Assembly (NCBI GenBank): GCA_004556745.1
Contig: SFFY01000011.1
Span: forward strand, 1 to 64,000
DNA: 64,000 nt
Origin: Bacteroidales bacterium
GTDB lineage: Bacteria > Bacteroidota > Bacteroidia > Bacteroidales > Bacteroidaceae
Direction of reading: 5' to 3'
Shown here: positions 24,249 through 33,052 of the stretch, piece after piece
Layout: each line of letters begins with the position of its first letter
Position numbering within the stretch: position 1 is the first letter of the stretch
Position numbers and translations under genes: made by a program
Notes under the pieces: model-generated
Told to the model about the DNA's origin: nothing
Database searches by the model: none
Seen by the model: the letters and a program-made list of their open reading frames with translations, nothing else

Positions 24249-24782
24249 ATGACACACAAGACCAAACTAACTGTTTTCGCCCTTGCCGCCTCGGCTTTGC
24301 TCTTTACGGCCTGCAAGGAGCACATGGACGATGAAAAATACCAGTCGATGCCGCCCACTATCAGCGGCGTAACTTTCCACGTGGCCGGGACGGGCAGCAC
24401 GGATCTGCGCGTCGGCGACAAAATCGTTGCCACCGTTGTGCAGTCGTCGCTGGGAAAACTCCTTTACCGCGCCGACTATTCTTGGGAAACGCCGAGCGTC
24501 GAATCGCCCACCCATTCTTATTCTTCTATGGCTATTTATGACAACGACCCGCATAACCCCACGGACACGATTGTTGCCAGCAGATCGGGACAATATACCT
24601 TGAAATTCAAAGGCACTTACCACATCAGCGGCAACAGCACGGGCTGGGGCGGCAACTACACAGATTACTTCACAGACAACACGGGCAAAGTTTCTTATGC
24701 CCTGCAAGGCTCGGGCTATGCCTCCTATGTCATCACCATTGAAAAGAAACTGATAATCAATCCTGCCGTTTCGCAGAATTAG
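24249..24782 (+). CDS. Putative lipoprotein
   Basis: A 177-residue protein with a lipoprotein signal peptide (lipobox LFTAC, Cys about 21), then a short acidic stretch and a beta-rich domain (VTFHVAGTGSTDLRVGDKIVATVVQ; YTLKFKGTYHISG). No family recognised. The start at 24249 is set by the signal peptide; the frame upstream lies within tsaC. It ends 35 bp before a long bidirectional terminator and probably belongs to the kdsC-maf-tsaC transcript. Confidence 0.72.
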   Translation: MTHKTKLTVFALAASALLFTACKEHMDDEKYQSMPPTISGVTFHVAGTGSTDLRVGDKIVATVVQSSLGKLLYRADYSWETPSVESPTHSYSSMAIYDNDPHNPTDTIVASRSGQYTLKFKGTYHISGNSTGWGGNYTDYFTDNTGKVSYALQGSGYASYVITIEKKLIINPAVSQN

Positions 24783-24816
24783 CAGACCGTTACAGAAAGG
24801 TCATAAACAAGATTAC

Positions 24817-24868
24817 AAAATTCGCCCCTACTCATTTCCAAAACTGGAAACGGGTAGGGGCGAATTTT
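24817..24868. terminator. Bidirectional terminator between convergent genes
   Basis: AAAATTCGCCCCTA (24817-24830) pairs with its complement at 24855-24868, and TTTCCA/TGGAAA extends the inner stem. A and T runs at both ends allow action on both strands, ending the lipoprotein gene (plus) and the C69 peptidase gene (minus). The GTAGGGGCG string links it to the short palindrome family at 2493. Confidence 0.8.
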
Positions 24869-24899
24869 GCGCTATATATATAATATTGTGTCGCGCGCT

Positions 24900-26567
24900 T
24901 TATTCCGGCAAAAGGAACTTGTCGCCGGTTTCCTTAACAATGGCGCGGCGATAACTTTCAGGATAGCCAGGGCGTACGGGACGCGCGCCGAGGCCGTCGG
25001 GCGTACGGGAGAATGAGCCGTCAATCTCTTGCGGCTTGATGACCATATCGTTGAATTTCACAATAAGATGCTCGCCGAGCGCCCGCCAACGCTTCAACAT
25101 AGTCTGGGCCGACTGAGAAGAGTAGGCTGTGAGGAAGTCGCGAACGCCGGCTACGCCTTTCTCGGAAGCAAGGATGTCGGCGGCCTGCTGCTCAACGGTC
25201 TGCTGGCTTGCGATATAGCCGAGTTCAATACTGTCGCGCTCGGTCTGCAAAGTGGGGAAGAGTTGCGAATAACGCGGATAGGTCATATTGGCCACCCAAT
25301 TCTGCACCCAGAAAGCGGACTGCCACGAAAAGGTAACGGCATCGGCATTGTCTACCGCCGTGTAGCAGGCAGGGGCTTGCGTGGCGCTGCAATAAATCGG
25401 CGTGTAGGGGCACATGTTCGGATCGTCGTTGCCAAACCACAGCACACCGCCAATTGCGTTCGGCAGGTTCTTGCGCACCTGTGCCACGACAGTGAATGCC
25501 GTCTGCTGCGTAGAGATGGGGCGCTCGTTGAAATACTTTTTGCCCTCGTATTCCCAGGTCAAGGGGGTGGGGCGGTAGGGCATTTCGTAAGCACCCATGC
25601 CAGCGTCTTTTGTAACGTCGAACGGCGTGCCTTCGTAATGGTCGCGCATAGACATCATCACGTCGTGCAGCGAAAGTTTGCAGCGCGGACGGAAATAGAG
25701 AGGCATCACCTCTGCCTTGCCGATGTGGCGGCCGTCGGCGTAGTCAAGATAACGGTCCATGCCGTCCACCCATTTGTTGAAGAAACTCCAGACGCGCGTC
25801 TCGCAGAAACGGATGGCTCCGAAGTCGGCAGGTGCATAGGCATCGGCAAACGAGAACTCGCTGTCCTTTCCTTCGAAATATCCCTTCTCGCGGGCGAAAC
25901 TGATCACGTCGGAAGCGTAGAGCACGTTCTTTTTATCTTTAAGGTCGAACTTGTGAATGCGGCTTTGGTTGGCATGAGCCGAAATGCAATCGTCGGGAAT
26001 GCGCACGGCCACCCAAACGGCGCCCTTGCGTCCCGGGCCTTTGCCGATCATTTCCAGTATCCAGATTTCATCGGGGTCGGCAATGGAGAACGACTCACCC
26101 TCAGAGGCGTAACCGTAAAGCTGCACGAGCGACGTCATCACCTTGATGGCCTCGCGTGCCGTCTTTGAGCGTTGCAGGGCAATGGACATAAGGCTCACGT
26201 AGTCGATAATGCCCGTGCTGTCGGCCAGTTCGTGGCGGCCGCCAAAGGTAGTTTCGGTAATGGCTACTTGGTGCTCGTTTATATTTCCCACGACGGAGTA
26301 GGTGTAAGGCACTTCGGGGATTTCGCCGAGATAGTGGTTCGTGTCGCCGTCGATGATGCGGCGCATCGCGCCCTTGGGATGCGTGGCGGCGGGGAAGAAG
26401 CGCAGCGTGCCAAACATGCCGTAGTCGTCGGCATTATAGGTGATGAATGCAGAGCCGTCGGCGGAAGCCGCCTTTCCCACGAGGAAACTCGTGCAGGCCT
26501 GCAAGGGTGCGAAATGTAAGAGCGTGCAAGCCAAGATGCACGCCAATGCAAACAGTTTTTTTCTCAT
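24900..26567 (-). CDS. C69-family dipeptidase
   Basis: A 555-residue peptidase of family C69 (dipeptidase A), an Ntn hydrolase. The signal peptide ends at PLQA so that Cys25 in CTSFLVGKAASADGSAFITYNAD becomes the N-terminal nucleophile. Family motifs include VGNINEHQVAITETTFGGR and WILEMIGKGPGRKGAVWVA. It cleaves dipeptides, probably in the periplasm, fitting the peptide-based diet of Bacteroidales. It is followed by nadC upstream on the same strand (31 bp gap), so the two may share a transcript. Confidence 0.93.
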   Translation of the reverse strand: MRKKLFALACILACTLLHFAPLQACTSFLVGKAASADGSAFITYNADDYGMFGTLRFFPAATHPKGAMRRIIDGDTNHYLGEIPEVPYTYSVVGNINEHQVAITETTFGGRHELADSTGIIDYVSLMSIALQRSKTAREAIKVMTSLVQLYGYASEGESFSIADPDEIWILEMIGKGPGRKGAVWVAVRIPDDCISAHANQSRIHKFDLKDKKNVLYASDVISFAREKGYFEGKDSEFSFADAYAPADFGAIRFCETRVWSFFNKWVDGMDRYLDYADGRHIGKAEVMPLYFRPRCKLSLHDVMMSMRDHYEGTPFDVTKDAGMGAYEMPYRPTPLTWEYEGKKYFNERPISTQQTAFTVVAQVRKNLPNAIGGVLWFGNDDPNMCPYTPIYCSATQAPACYTAVDNADAVTFSWQSAFWVQNWVANMTYPRYSQLFPTLQTERDSIELGYIASQQTVEQQAADILASEKGVAGVRDFLTAYSSQSAQTMLKRWRALGEHLIVKFNDMVIKPQEIDGSFSRTPDGLGARPVRPGYPESYRRAIVKETGDKFLLPE

Positions 26568-26598
26568 TATGTAAATAATAGATATGGATTAAAACTTA

Positions 26599-27447
26599 TC
26601 AGCACGCCTTAAACGACATGTCGAGCCCTTTCACGGAGTGCGTGAGTGCGCCGACGGAGATAAAGTCAACGCCGCAGAGCGCATAGTCGCGCAGCGTGTC
26701 CATCGTGATGCCGCCGCTCGACTCCGTTTCAAACTTGCCGCCGATCATTTCGACGGCTTTTTTCGTGTCTTCCACGGAGAAGTTGTCGAGCATGATGCGG
26801 TCTGCGCCGCCGTGCTCCATGACCTGGCGGATTTCGTCGAACGAGCGCACCTCGATCTCTACTTTCAGGTTCAGTCCCTTGGCTTTCTGATAGGCTGCAC
26901 AGCGGTCGAGCGCGGCTGCGATGCCGCCGGCGAAGTCCACGTGGTTGTCTTTCAGCAGTATCATGTCGAAAAGTCCGATGCGGTGGTTAGTGCCGCCGCC
27001 TATCTTCACGGCTTCTTTTTCGAGCATGCGCATGCCAGGTGTCGTTTTGCGCGTGTCGAGCACGCGGGTCTTGGTGCCTTCGAGGCGCTTTACGTATTCG
27101 GCCGTCATCGTCGCGATGCCGCTCATGCGCTGCATGATGTTGAGCATCAGACGTTCGGTCTGCAAGAGCGAGCGCACTTTACCCGTCACAATCATAGGCA
27201 CATCGCCGGGCTTCACGCGGTCGCCGTCGTTCATAAACGTTTCCACCTGCATCTCGGGGTCGAAACGGTGGAACACTTCCCGCGCAATGCGCAGGCCGGC
27301 AAGGATGCCCTCTTCCTTGATAAGCAATTTCGACTTGCCCATTGCCTCTTCGGGAATGCAGCAAAGGGTGGTGTGGTCGCCGTCGCCGATGTCCTCGGAA
27401 AAAGCAAGGTCAATCAGGCGGTCATTAAGTTCGTCAACTGTGTACAT
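26599..27447 (-). CDS. nadC: Nicotinate-nucleotide pyrophosphorylase (NadC)
   Basis: The 282-residue enzyme turns quinolinate and PRPP into nicotinate mononucleotide in de novo NAD synthesis. Motifs are EDIGDGDHTT near the N-terminus, MQRMSGIATMTAEYV, TRKTTPGMRMLEKEAVKIGGG and HRIGLFDMILLKDNHVD. The frame opens at 27615 but the ATG at 27447 gives the standard length and lies behind an AT-only leader and a promoter box at 27475. nadE, the last step of the pathway, is 7 kb away; nadA and nadB are not in the window. Confidence 0.95.
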   Translation of the reverse strand: MYTVDELNDRLIDLAFSEDIGDGDHTTLCCIPEEAMGKSKLLIKEEGILAGLRIAREVFHRFDPEMQVETFMNDGDRVKPGDVPMIVTGKVRSLLQTERLMLNIMQRMSGIATMTAEYVKRLEGTKTRVLDTRKTTPGMRMLEKEAVKIGGGTNHRIGLFDMILLKDNHVDFAGGIAAALDRCAAYQKAKGLNLKVEIEVRSFDEIRQVMEHGGADRIMLDNFSVEDTKKAVEMIGGKFETESSGGITMDTLRDYALCGVDFISVGALTHSVKGLDMSFKAC

Positions 27448-27474
27448 ATATATAATATTGAGTGTTATCTGCCG

Positions 27475-27482
27475 CAAAATTA
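27475..27482 (-). promoter_or_regulatory. -7 promoter box for nadC
   Basis: Minus-strand TAATTTTG (context GTAATTTTGC) matches TANNTTTG, 28 nt before the nadC start. Confidence 0.6.
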
Positions 27483-27623
27483 CACATAAAATGAGAGTTC
27501 GCCCCGCTTGCAAAGGCAAAAACCGCCTTTTCTTGGCAGACAATGCCTTTTTTACTCTTATTCGGGCATTATGGCACTGCTTTTGTTGCAATTTTATTAT
27601 AGAAAAATCAAACAAAAAGCGTT

Positions 27624-28289
27624 ATGGCATTCATAGATTACTACAAGATTATGGGCGTGGACAAGTCTGCCACGCAGGACGACATTCGCAAGGCGTACCG
27701 TCACCGTGCGAAGATATGGCATCCCGACCTTCACCCCGACGACCCCAAGGCAAAGGCCAAGTTTCAGGCATTGAACGAAGCCAACACCGTGCTTAGCGAC
27801 CCCGAGAAGCGGGCTAAATACGACAAGTACGGCGAGCATTGGGAACATGCTGACCAATTTGAACAGGCCGGCGGCGGTTTCGGCGGTTTTGGAGGCGGCG
27901 GCTTCGGCGGCTTTGACTTTTCGCAGTTCAGCGGCGGCGCAGGCGGCGGTTTTTCCTCGTTCTTCGAAGACCTCTTCGGCGGTCGCATGGGCGGCGGCGG
28001 GCGTTCGCGGATGCGTGAGCCGGAGGCCGACATGGAGGTCAAGGTGCAAATCGACCTCTACACGGCATTGCTCGGTGGCGAAATCATTTTGCAGACCCAA
28101 AACGAGCGTCTGCGCCTGAAGGTGAAACCCGAAACGCAAAACGGCACCAAGGTGCGCCTGCGTGGCAAGGGTTACCGCCGTTCCGACGGCACGTTCGGCA
28201 ACCTCATCATCACTTATGAGGTAAAACTCCCTACGAGTTTGACCGAACGCCAAAAGTCTCTTTTGCGCGAGATGCAGCAGGCGCAATAA
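27624..28289 (+). CDS. DnaJ/CbpA-like co-chaperone, short form
   Basis: A 221-residue J-domain protein. The J domain (4-70) keeps the HPD motif (residues 33-35), which stimulates DnaK ATPase. A long Gly/Phe-rich linker (about 85-135) follows, then one C-terminal substrate-binding-type domain (VKVQIDLYTALLGGEIILQT; GTKVRLRGKGYRR). There is no zinc-finger and only about half of the usual CbpA C-terminal region, so it is shorter than typical DnaJ or CbpA (about 300 residues). The frame is intact, so this is probably a natural short form. Confidence 0.85.
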   Translation: MAFIDYYKIMGVDKSATQDDIRKAYRHRAKIWHPDLHPDDPKAKAKFQALNEANTVLSDPEKRAKYDKYGEHWEHADQFEQAGGGFGGFGGGGFGGFDFSQFSGGAGGGFSSFFEDLFGGRMGGGGRSRMREPEADMEVKVQIDLYTALLGGEIILQTQNERLRLKVKPETQNGTKVRLRGKGYRRSDGTFGNLIITYEVKLPTSLTERQKSLLREMQQAQ

Positions 28290-28317
28290 TTCGCCCGCGC
28301 TTGCAACGACTTGATAC

Positions 28318-28390
28318 ACTTATCCCCAAACGGGGCGGCATCCGGCAGGCTTTGCTTGCCCGCATCCGGCCGCTTCGATTGGGGATAAGT
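28318..28390. repeat. 73-nt inverted repeat between convergent genes
   Basis: ACTTATCCCCAA (28318-28329) is perfectly complementary to 28379-28390. The intervening sequence contains further complementary stretches (CGGGGCGGC/GCCGCTTCG; GGCAGGC/TTGCC), giving a long imperfect hairpin. It lies between the DnaJ-like gene and the pump gene and may act as a terminator for both. Confidence 0.65.
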
Positions 28391-28416
28391 CTTTATAAAT
28401 ATGTGTTGGTTGAAAA

Positions 28417-31400
28417 TTATTTGCGGTGCGTCAGCAGGAACATGATGGGCACGATAAAGGCGTTGAGGAGCGTGGAGGTGAACAAGCCGCCGAGAATGAC
28501 GACCGCCATGGGGCTTTGGATTTCGTTGCCGGGCAAGTCGCCGGAAACGGCGAGGGGCACGAGGGCGAGGGCGGAGGTCAGGGCGGTCATGAGGATAGGA
28601 TTGAGACGGTCGGCAGAACCCTGCATCAGGCTCTCGCTGAGCGTTTTGCCCTCTAAGAGCAGGTCGTTGTAGCGCGACACGAGGAGCATGCCGTTGCGCG
28701 TGGCGATGCCGAAGAGCGAGATGAAGCCGATGATAGAGGGTATGCTCACCACGCCGCCCGACAGCCACACCGCCACCACGCCGCCTATCAGGGCGAGCGG
28801 CAGGTTGAGCAAGATGACAAGCGACTGCACGGCGTTTCTAAACTGATTGAAGAGCAGCAGGAAGATGACGAGAATTGAGATGACCGAGGCCAGCATCAGG
28901 GCGTTGGCAGCCGACTCCGCGTTCTCGAATTGCCCGCCGTATTCTATGCGGCAATCTTGCGGCACGCTTACTTCTTCCTGCACCGTGCGCCGTATGTCGG
29001 CCGCCACGCTGGCGAGGTCGCGCCCCGAGACGTTGGCCGATACCACAAGTTTGCGCGCCACGTTTTCGCGGTTTATAGTGTTAGGCCCTGCGGTTGAGGT
29101 GATGTCTGCCACGTGGCACAGGGGAACCGCCGTTCCGCCCGCGTTGAGCATGAGTTGGCCGATGTCAGCCGCCGTGGCGCGCTTTTCGTCGCCTGCTTTC
29201 AGCGTGAGGTCGAACGCCTCGTTGTTTTCGTAAACCGTTGCCACGGGCTCTCCGGCGAGCAGCACGCTCACGGCCTTGGCAAACTCGGGGAGCGTGATGC
29301 CGTAGCGTGCGAGGAGTTCGCGCTTGGGAGTGATTTGTAGTTGCGGCCGCTCTATCTGCTGTTCCACGTTGAGGTCGGTCACGCCCTCGATGCCGCTTAT
29401 TTTCTCCTTGATGTCGTTGCCGAGGGCATACATCTCGCCCAAATTGTTGCCGAACACCTTGATAGCGATGTTGGCCTGCGTGCCAGAGAGCATGGCGTCG
29501 ATACGGTGCGTAATCGGTGCGCCCACTTCGACCGCGATGCCCGGGACGGCGGCGAGTTTCTCTCGTACCTCGGCGAGTACTTCTTCCTTGTCGCGGCCGG
29601 CCAGTTCGAAGGGGGCTTCTATTTCCGACGTGTTCACGCCGAGCGCGTGCTCATCGAGTTCCGCGCGTCCCGTTTTGCGCCCCACGGTCTTTATTTCTGG
29701 CACGGAGAGCAATAGGCGTTCCACCCTTTGGCCTATCTTGTCGGACTCCTCCAAAGATATGCCGGGCAGCGTGGTGACGTTGATGGTGAATGAACCCTCG
29801 TTGAACGGCGGCAAGAAACCGCTGCCCATGGTGCAAAACAGGGCGACGGCCGCCACGAAAGCGCAGGCCGTGGCTGCCAGCACGGCTTTCTTTTTTCCGA
29901 TCACCCATTGCAGGGCTTTTATATAATGTTTTTTTAAGAAACGGGAGAGGAAAGGTTCTCGCTCCTCCTTGTCCTTGTGGCCTTTTCCCAAGAGATAACT
30001 GCACAGCACGGGCGTGAGCGTGAGCGCCACGAGCGTGGAGGCGCAGAGGGCCGTGATGAATGCCACGCCGAGCGGCACGAGCAACCGCCCTTCAAGTCCC
30101 GTGAGGAAGAAGAGGGGCACGAAACTCACGATGATGATTAAAGTGGAGTTGAGGATAGGGAGGCGCACCTCGCGCGAGGCGTTGAAGATGACGGAGAGCG
30201 CGGATTGCTGCTCCTCGCGGGGCAGGGCGCGGTTCTCGCGCAGGTGGCGGAACACGTTTTCCACGTCGACAATCGCATCGTCCACGAGCGAGCCGATAGC
30301 AATTGCCATGCCGCCGAGGCTCATCGTGTTGATGGTGAGTCCGAAGAGGTGGAGCGTGAGCAGCGAAACGATGAGCGAGAGGGGAATGGTGACGAGCGAA
30401 ATCACGGTGGTGCGCACGTTCATGAGGAAGAGCAGGAGCACGATGACTACGAAGATGCCGCCTTCGAAGAGCGCGTTTTTCACGTTGTCAATCGCGCTGT
30501 TAATGAAGCGTTCCTGGCGGTAAACGTCGGTGGAGATGCTCACGTCGGGCGGCAGCGCGGTTTTGAGTTCTTCGAGCGCGGCGTCGATCTTTTCGGAGAG
30601 GGCGAGCGTGCTCGTTTCGGGCTGTTTCGTCACGGTCATCATCACGCACGGCTTGCCGCGCAGCGATGACACGCCCGTTTTCGGCGTGCGGTTGCCGATT
30701 TTCACGGCGGCAATGTCGCCCAGCGTCACTGCCGCGCCGCCCGCAGTCTTCACCAAGGCGGCTGAGAGCGCGGCCGTGTCGCGCGTGGCCAGCATGCCGC
30801 GAATGATGTATTCGTTGCCGTATTCATAAAGCACGCCGCCGGAGGCATTTGTATTCATGCCCTCCACGGCCGCCACGGCATCGTTGAGCCCCACGCCGTA
30901 ATGCTTCATCTTTTCGGGCGAGAGCAATATCTGATATTCTTTCAGTTCGCCGCCGATTACCGACACCTGCGCCACGCCGCCCGTGGCAAGCAGGCGCGGG
31001 CGTATCTGCCAGTCTGCGAGGGTGCGGAGGTCGCGAAGCGACGTGCTGTCGGCAGTGAGCGCCACAAACATGAGTTCGCCGAGAATGCTGCTCTGCGGCC
31101 CGATGGTGGGCGTGCCAGCCTCTGCGGGCAACTGTTCCTTTACGAGGGCGATTTTTTCAGCCACTGTCTGCCGCGCCCGATAAATTTCCATGCCCCAGTC
31201 AAACTCTACCCACACGATAGAGAAACCTGTGGTGGAGGAAGAGCGCACGCGCCTTACGCCCGCCGCGCCGTTCACCGATGTTTCGAGCGGGAAGGTAATG
31301 AGCCGTTCCACTTCCTCGGGTGCCATGCCTTTTGCCTCGGTCATCACCACGACCGTCGGCGCATTGAGGTCGGGAAACACGTCGACTTCCATCGTCCTGG

Positions 31401-31491
31401 CCGTGTAAAGGCCTGCTACTATGAGCATCGCCGCTCCAAGCAGCACGGCAAGGCGGTTGCGCAGCGAAAAAGAGATTATTTTGTTAAGCAT
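28417..31491 (-). CDS. cusA: CusA/CzcA-type RND efflux permease
   Basis: A 1024-residue inner-membrane RND pump, normal in length, driven by protons. The TM4 proton-relay region reads GGMAIAIGSLVDDAIVDVEN, matching the heavy-metal (HME) branch and closest in pattern to CusA. Other signatures are PDLNAPTVVVMTEAKGMAPEEVERLITFPLE near the N-terminus (positions about 40-70), and SIPSIIGFISLFGIATRNGMLLVSRYNDLL in the C-terminal half. Copper or silver is likely as substrate but not proven. The adaptor gene lies upstream on the same strand (72 bp apart). No outer-membrane channel gene is present next to the pair. Confidence 0.9.
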   Translation of the reverse strand: MLNKIISFSLRNRLAVLLGAAMLIVAGLYTARTMEVDVFPDLNAPTVVVMTEAKGMAPEEVERLITFPLETSVNGAAGVRRVRSSSTTGFSIVWVEFDWGMEIYRARQTVAEKIALVKEQLPAEAGTPTIGPQSSILGELMFVALTADSTSLRDLRTLADWQIRPRLLATGGVAQVSVIGGELKEYQILLSPEKMKHYGVGLNDAVAAVEGMNTNASGGVLYEYGNEYIIRGMLATRDTAALSAALVKTAGGAAVTLGDIAAVKIGNRTPKTGVSSLRGKPCVMMTVTKQPETSTLALSEKIDAALEELKTALPPDVSISTDVYRQERFINSAIDNVKNALFEGGIFVVIVLLLFLMNVRTTVISLVTIPLSLIVSLLTLHLFGLTINTMSLGGMAIAIGSLVDDAIVDVENVFRHLRENRALPREEQQSALSVIFNASREVRLPILNSTLIIIVSFVPLFFLTGLEGRLLVPLGVAFITALCASTLVALTLTPVLCSYLLGKGHKDKEEREPFLSRFLKKHYIKALQWVIGKKKAVLAATACAFVAAVALFCTMGSGFLPPFNEGSFTINVTTLPGISLEESDKIGQRVERLLLSVPEIKTVGRKTGRAELDEHALGVNTSEIEAPFELAGRDKEEVLAEVREKLAAVPGIAVEVGAPITHRIDAMLSGTQANIAIKVFGNNLGEMYALGNDIKEKISGIEGVTDLNVEQQIERPQLQITPKRELLARYGITLPEFAKAVSVLLAGEPVATVYENNEAFDLTLKAGDEKRATAADIGQLMLNAGGTAVPLCHVADITSTAGPNTINRENVARKLVVSANVSGRDLASVAADIRRTVQEEVSVPQDCRIEYGGQFENAESAANALMLASVISILVIFLLLFNQFRNAVQSLVILLNLPLALIGGVVAVWLSGGVVSIPSIIGFISLFGIATRNGMLLVSRYNDLLLEGKTLSESLMQGSADRLNPILMTALTSALALVPLAVSGDLPGNEIQSPMAVVILGGLFTSTLLNAFIVPIMFLLTHRK

Positions 31492-31563
31492 GGATTTTCA
31501 GAATAATCAATTTGAGGTGAATCTTTTTATATTGTGGCGGGCCACAATGAAAGGCTTGTTTTT

Positions 31564-32691
31564 TTAATGGCTGTGCCCGTGCTCGGGGATTGCGTTGCCC
31601 GCAGCAGCGAGCTTGATTTGTATGGCACCCTGCACCACTACGCGCTCGCCCGGCTGCAAGCCCGAACGGATTTCGATGCGCACGCCGTCGGTCTCGCCCG
31701 TTTCAACCGCGCGTTTCACGTAGGCATCGGGCTCAATCTGCACATACACGAACTTCTGTCCCTGCTCATCGGTCAGGGCGGTTGCGGGCAGAGAGATGAC
31801 GTTTTGGCGCGGCGCAGCGAGCAGCCATATTTCGGCAAATGCGCCCGGCGTGAGGCTGCCGCGGTTGTCCAACTCGAAGGTCACCGGCACGTAGGGCGTG
31901 CCGTCCGTCACGCTGCGCCCGTACGACAGCAGGCGGCCGCCGAGGTCTTCCAGGCGCAGCGGCTTGTCGGATCCCGCAAGGCGGAAATTCGCGCCCGTTA
32001 TCTCGTGCAGCCGCCCGGCGAGGTGGGCCGGCACATCGGCGCGGAGCTGCACGCGGCGGCTTTGCGTCACCACAGCCACGGGTTGCCCCACAGCCACATA
32101 GTCGCCCTGAGCAGCGAGGCGGCTTTTGATGAACCCGCTCACGGGCACCGTCACCGCCGTGCCGCCGGTAGGGGCGTTATTCAACATGCCCGCTGCCGCG
32201 CGCGCCGTCTCGTAGCGCAGCCTACGGGCTTCAAAATCCTTTTGTGAGATGATGCGTTCCTCCACCAATTTCTGCGCGCGCTCATATTCCGCCTTGGCGG
32301 CCTCATATTCTGCCCGCGCCTTTTCGGTGGGGTCACCGTCCTGCAAATCCTTGGCCGATACGGTGGCAATCACCTGACCCGCACGAACTGCCGCGCCTTC
32401 TGTAAGTCCGCCTGCGGAGAACGAAAGGATGCCTGCGGTCTTGGCAACTATTGTCTGCTCGTCTGTGCCAGCGGCAACCAGTTGACCGCTCACCTTGATG
32501 CACGAGCGCATCTCGCCGGGGCGGATTTCCTCCACGGCAATGCCCATTTCCTTGACCTGAGCTTCGGAAACTATGATTTCGCCCGCATGTTCCTCATGAT
32601 GTTTGTGTTCTTCGTCGTGCTTGTCCTCGTGACCCGCGTGGCAGCCGCATAAGAGCGCGGCGATGCCCATTATAAATAAATGAGTTTTCAT
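31564..32691 (-). CDS. RND periplasmic adaptor lipoprotein with His-rich N-terminus
   Basis: A 375-residue membrane fusion protein that links the RND permease to an outer-membrane channel. The lipobox LCGC (Cys17) is followed by a His/Asp/Glu-rich stretch (about 18-38) likely to bind metal ions. The rest shows the adaptor layout: lipoyl/barrel-sandwich halves around a coiled-coil hairpin (KARAEYEAAKAEYERAQKLVEERII, positions about 122-148), a beta-barrel and the C-terminal membrane-proximal domain (VETGETDGVRIEIRSGLQPGERVVVQGA, approximately 325-352). It would be the CusB-like partner of the pump gene downstream. Confidence 0.88.
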   Translation of the reverse strand: MKTHLFIMGIAALLCGCHAGHEDKHDEEHKHHEEHAGEIIVSEAQVKEMGIAVEEIRPGEMRSCIKVSGQLVAAGTDEQTIVAKTAGILSFSAGGLTEGAAVRAGQVIATVSAKDLQDGDPTEKARAEYEAAKAEYERAQKLVEERIISQKDFEARRLRYETARAAAGMLNNAPTGGTAVTVPVSGFIKSRLAAQGDYVAVGQPVAVVTQSRRVQLRADVPAHLAGRLHEITGANFRLAGSDKPLRLEDLGGRLLSYGRSVTDGTPYVPVTFELDNRGSLTPGAFAEIWLLAAPRQNVISLPATALTDEQGQKFVYVQIEPDAYVKRAVETGETDGVRIEIRSGLQPGERVVVQGAIQIKLAAAGNAIPEHGHSH

Positions 32692-32723
32692 CTTTCAAAA
32701 AAGCGATTAGTTCTTTCTGCTTG

Positions 32724-32731
32724 CAAATTTA
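32724..32731 (-). promoter_or_regulatory. -7 promoter box for the RND pair
   Basis: Minus-strand TAAATTTG matches TANNTTTG, 33 nt before the adaptor start at 32691. Metal control would need a regulator that is not in this window. Confidence 0.55.
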
Positions 32732-32853
32732 CTGCGCAGCAACGACAACCCCGTTGCAAACGGCGCGGCCTTTCTCCTTGAAAATTTTCCTTTCCTTGCC
32801 GATAATTTTCCCTTTCTCCCTGATGTTTTTTACTTTCCTATAAGATATTTTTT

Positions 32854-32933
32854 GTTACGAACTTTGTAACATGTATTACAAACTTTGTAACATGTGTTAG
32901 AAACTTTGTAACAAGCATTACAAACTTTGTAAT
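32854..32933. repeat. Array of four 17-bp palindromes, 21-bp period (copy 2)
   Basis: Units of the type GTTACAAACTTTGTAAC at 32854-32870, 32875-32891, 32896-32912 and 32917-32933, with spacers ATGT, ATGT, AAGC identical to copy 1. Two further GTCTGCGCAGAC palindromes follow at 32983-32994 and 33005-33016. The whole stretch 32740-33050 is AT-rich and non-coding. Confidence 0.85.
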
Positions 32934-33052
32934 AAACTTTTCCTTTATGATAGTAAAAATTAGTTCGGAGGAAATAAAAAAAGTCTGCGCAGACAGGAAA
33001 AATTGTCTGCGCAGACAGCAAAAATTATAACGGGGAAAATTTTGCGAAGAGA

